Source: Phenylobacterium sp. (lineage in GTDB: Bacteria; Pseudomonadota; Alphaproteobacteria; Caulobacterales; Caulobacteraceae). Taken from it: 8,085 nucleotides of DNA. The stretch lies in contig JAQGIX010000242.1 of the NCBI GenBank assembly GCA_028290925.1, positions 1-8,085 on the forward strand. The letters are read 5' to 3'. Shown piece after piece: positions 6,794 to 8,085 of the stretch. Position numbers and translations under genes: made by a program. The notes beneath the pieces are model-generated. The model worked only from the letters and a program-made list of their open reading frames with translations. It made no database searches and was not told where the DNA came from. How positions within the stretch are numbered: position 1 is the stretch's first letter; each line of letters begins with the position of its first letter.

Positions 6794-7386
6794 TCTACCT
6801 CGTCCGCCACGGCCAGACGGCGTTCAACCGCGAGCGCCGCCTGCAAGGCCATCTGGATTCCGACCTGACTGAGCTCGGCCGCGCCCAGGCGAAGGCCATG
6901 GCTGGCCTGCTCGCCGACCTGCTGGCGCTGGATCCGCCGGCGCCCTGGCGGCTGGTCACCAGCCCGCTGGGCCGCGCGCGGGCCACCGCCGAGGTCATCG
7001 GCGCGCGCCTGAACTTACCGGTGGAGAGCGATGCCCGGCTGATGGAAATCTCCTGCGGCGCCTGGGAGGGGCGGCTGCGCCGGGAGATCGAGGCCGAAGC
7101 GCCCGAGGCCTTCGCACAAAGCGGCTGGGCGTTCCGCGCGCCGATGGGCGAGCGCTACGAGGCGGTGAGCGTGCGGCTGGCCGATTGGCTCGCCAGCCTG
7201 CCGCCGGAGCCAGAGCGGCGGGTGATCGCGGTCGGCCATGGGATTTCCGGCCGGGTGCTGCGCGGCCTCTACGCCGGCCTGTCGCGCGACGAGACGGTGA
7301 ACCAGGCCGTCCCGCAGGATGCCGTCTTCCGGCTGATGAACGGCCAAGTCGACCGGTTCGATTGTGAGCCGGCGGAAGAAGCCTGA
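6790..7386 (+). CDS. Histidine phosphatase family protein (phosphoglycerate mutase-like)
   Basis: A 198-residue member of the histidine phosphatase superfamily, which forms a phosphohistidine intermediate. LVRHGQT at residues 4-10 carries catalytic His7 with Arg6. SPLGRARATA at 58-67 supplies a further phosphate-binding Arg. Glu87 in LMEISCGAWEG is the likely proton donor, and VGHG at 148-151 holds the second His (150). The start must be the GTG at 6790, because the RHG motif sits at the expected distance only from there and no ATG precedes it. That GTG overlaps the SDR stop as GTGA, so translational coupling is likely; no strong ribosome binding site is seen. It may act on small phosphorylated metabolites like PhoE/GpmB/CobC-type enzymes. 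The substrate and its link to the oxidoreductases are unknown. Confidence 0.92.
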   Translation: MIYLVRHGQTAFNRERRLQGHLDSDLTELGRAQAKAMAGLLADLLALDPPAPWRLVTSPLGRARATAEVIGARLNLPVESDARLMEISCGAWEGRLRREIEAEAPEAFAQSGWAFRAPMGERYEAVSVRLADWLASLPPEPERRVIAVGHGISGRVLRGLYAGLSRDETVNQAVPQDAVFRLMNGQVDRFDCEPAEEA

Positions 7387-7576
7387 GCGCACCCTGACAT
7401 AACCCTCAAGCCCAGGGGCGGCCTGCCGCTCCACATCAGGTCGGGGGCGCGACATCGTGTCCGGGCCTCACGCCGCTTGGCCTTTCAAAGCCCACAAGCT
7501 GAACAGCAAATCGCCGCATTCTCGCGGTGAAACATCCCTGACGCCGTGATCACCCCCCAGCCGATCCGCGTCACAC

Positions 7577-7622
7577 GGATGGAGCCCCGGCGACCCCCAG
7601 CCCGCCGGGGCTCTTTCCATCC
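7577..7622. terminator. Strong two-tier hairpin between convergent genes, likely terminator
   Basis: AGCCCCGGCG (7583-7592) and CGCCGGGGCT (7603-7612) form a perfect 10-bp stem with a 10-nt loop. GGATGG (7577-7582) and CCATCC (7617-7622) add an outer 6-bp stem, leaving CTTT unpaired on one side. Only a short CTTTCC pyrimidine stretch follows the inner stem on the + strand. The hairpin lies 190 bp past the histidine phosphatase stop and 12 bp past the stop of the opposing small gene, so it is placed to end both transcripts. Confidence 0.6.
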
Positions 7623-7634
7623 GGGTCGCGAAGC

Positions 7635-7874
7635 CTAGGCCCGGTGGCGGCGCGCCCAGCGCGGGATTGCGACGCGGCGCTGCGGCCCCAGCCAATGCAT
7701 CAGCCCGAGCACCGCCACGGTCGCCACCGCGCCGAGCGCGAAGGCCGCGGCGGTGGCCAGCGAGATTCCGGTCGGTCCGACGGTGAGCGGCCGCGGCTCC
7801 ATCCAATGGACCAGCTCGCCGTTCGGCTCCGCCGGCAGCACGTCGTCGATATCGCCGATCACGCTCTCGGTCAT
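7635..7874 (-). CDS. Small single-span membrane protein of unknown function
   Basis: A 79-residue hypothetical protein that I do not recognise. The first 35 residues are acidic and proline-containing. Residues of about 36-62 form one hydrophobic segment rich in Ala, Val and Leu, and the last 15 residues are strongly basic. By the positive-inside rule the C-terminus should face the cytoplasm. It is believed real because GGAGG (complement of 7883-7887) sits eight bases before the ATG, the composition forms a sensible membrane protein, and a strong hairpin follows its stop. It is divergent from the yebC-like gene by 125 bp. No function can be assigned. Confidence 0.75.
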   Translation of the reverse strand: MTESVIGDIDDVLPAEPNGELVHWMEPRPLTVGPTGISLATAAAFALGAVATVAVLGLMHWLGPQRRVAIPRWARRHRA

Positions 7875-7964
7875 GGTTCAAGCCTCCGCCGCGTGTCCCT
7901 ACCCCGCTAACCCGCGCCCATGGCAGGGGTTCCGCAAAGGCCGGCCCGAAGGTAGAACGCCCCG

Positions 7965-7985
7965 GATCCCCTTTCCTCCTTGATC
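7965..7985 (+). promoter_or_regulatory. Anti-Shine-Dalgarno-like pyrimidine tract in a possible leader hairpin
   Basis: CCTCCTT at 7975-7981 matches the 16S rRNA anti-Shine-Dalgarno sequence and lies 18 bp before the yebC-like start. GATC at 7965-7968 can pair with GATC at 7982-7985, extended by CC/GG at 7962-7963 and 7986-7987 with a bulged G. This places the tract in a loop. No purine-rich ribosome binding site precedes the yebC-like ATG. Any regulatory role is speculation. Confidence 0.2.
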
Positions 7986-7999
7986 GGCGCACAAACCCG

Positions 8000-8085
8000 A
8001 TGGCCGGACATTCCAAGTTCAAGAACATCCAGCACCGCAAGGGCCGCGCCGACGCGGCCCGCTCGAAGGCGTTCTCCAAGCTCTC
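8000..8085 (+). CDS. YebC/PmpR-family DNA-binding regulatory protein (3' partial)
   Basis: Only the first 28 codons lie in the window. They begin MAGHSKFKNIQHRKG and continue into ADAARSKAFSKL, which is the highly conserved N-terminus of the YebC/PmpR family (TACO1 homologues). Members have been described as transcriptional regulators and, more recently, as ribosome-associated factors helping translation of difficult stretches such as proline runs. In many proteobacteria the gene lies near ruvC/ruvA/ruvB, which would be beyond this window. The ATG at 8000 is fixed by the family N-terminus, although no clear ribosome binding site precedes it. Confidence 0.93.
   Translation, partial: MAGHSKFKNIQHRKGRADAARSKAFSKL

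Noticed and set aside
7468..8079. A 203-codon minus-strand frame covering the right end.
   Set aside because: It overlaps the yebC-like start on the opposite strand and the small membrane protein in another frame, and its composition is that of a shadow frame.
1..8085. Search for a defence, mobile or otherwise new multi-gene system.
   Set aside because: All identifiable genes belong to common metabolic or housekeeping families, and no integrase, transposase, toxin-antitoxin, nuclease, reverse transcriptase or repeat array is visible.

Overview
This GC-rich window reads as a chromosomal stretch of an alphaproteobacterium. Caulobacteraceae, for example a Phenylobacterium-like organism, is the best guess from the very high GC at third codon positions, the style of the proteins and the YebC N-terminus. 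That assignment is from memory of the families; no search was run. Eight protein genes are complete or nearly so, and a ninth is only begun at the right edge. I see no tRNA, rRNA, CRISPR array, insertion sequence or phage gene.

Layout. (1) 1-1073, + strand: most of a PLP-dependent DegT/DnrJ/EryC1/StrS sugar aminotransferase whose N-terminus lies outside the window. (2) 1074-1383: a gene-free convergent gap with small inverted repeats, including TTACCCA-TTC-TGGGTAA. (3) 3887-1384, - strand: an exported PA-domain/M28-like peptidase followed 71 bp later by a patatin-like phospholipase. (4) 3888-4103: a divergent promoter region. (5) 4104-7386, + strand: a compact run of quinone oxidoreductase (MDR), alpha/beta hydrolase, SDR dehydrogenase and histidine phosphatase. 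The last two overlap by 4 bp through a GTG start. (6) 7387-7634: a gap with a strong two-tier hairpin between convergent genes. (7) 7874-7635, - strand: a small single-span membrane protein of unknown function. (8) 8000 to the end, + strand: the first 28 codons of a YebC/PmpR-family regulator.

How the genes may work together. The + strand run supplies an NAD(P)H-dependent MDR reductase, an alpha/beta hydrolase and an NAD-type SDR. This looks like a small catabolic or detoxification operon acting on a lipid-like, ester or carbonyl substrate, but the substrate cannot be read from the sequence. The divergent pair adds an exported peptidase-like protein and an acyl hydrolase. No dedicated regulator lies in the window, although an AT-rich imperfect palindrome (4075-4086) just before the quinone oxidoreductase ribosome binding site could be an operator.

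I found no clear new multi-gene system. The most notable point is the M28-like protein: it keeps the HTD and EDNG motifs but appears to lack the usual Glu-Glu pair and the C-terminal His ligand.
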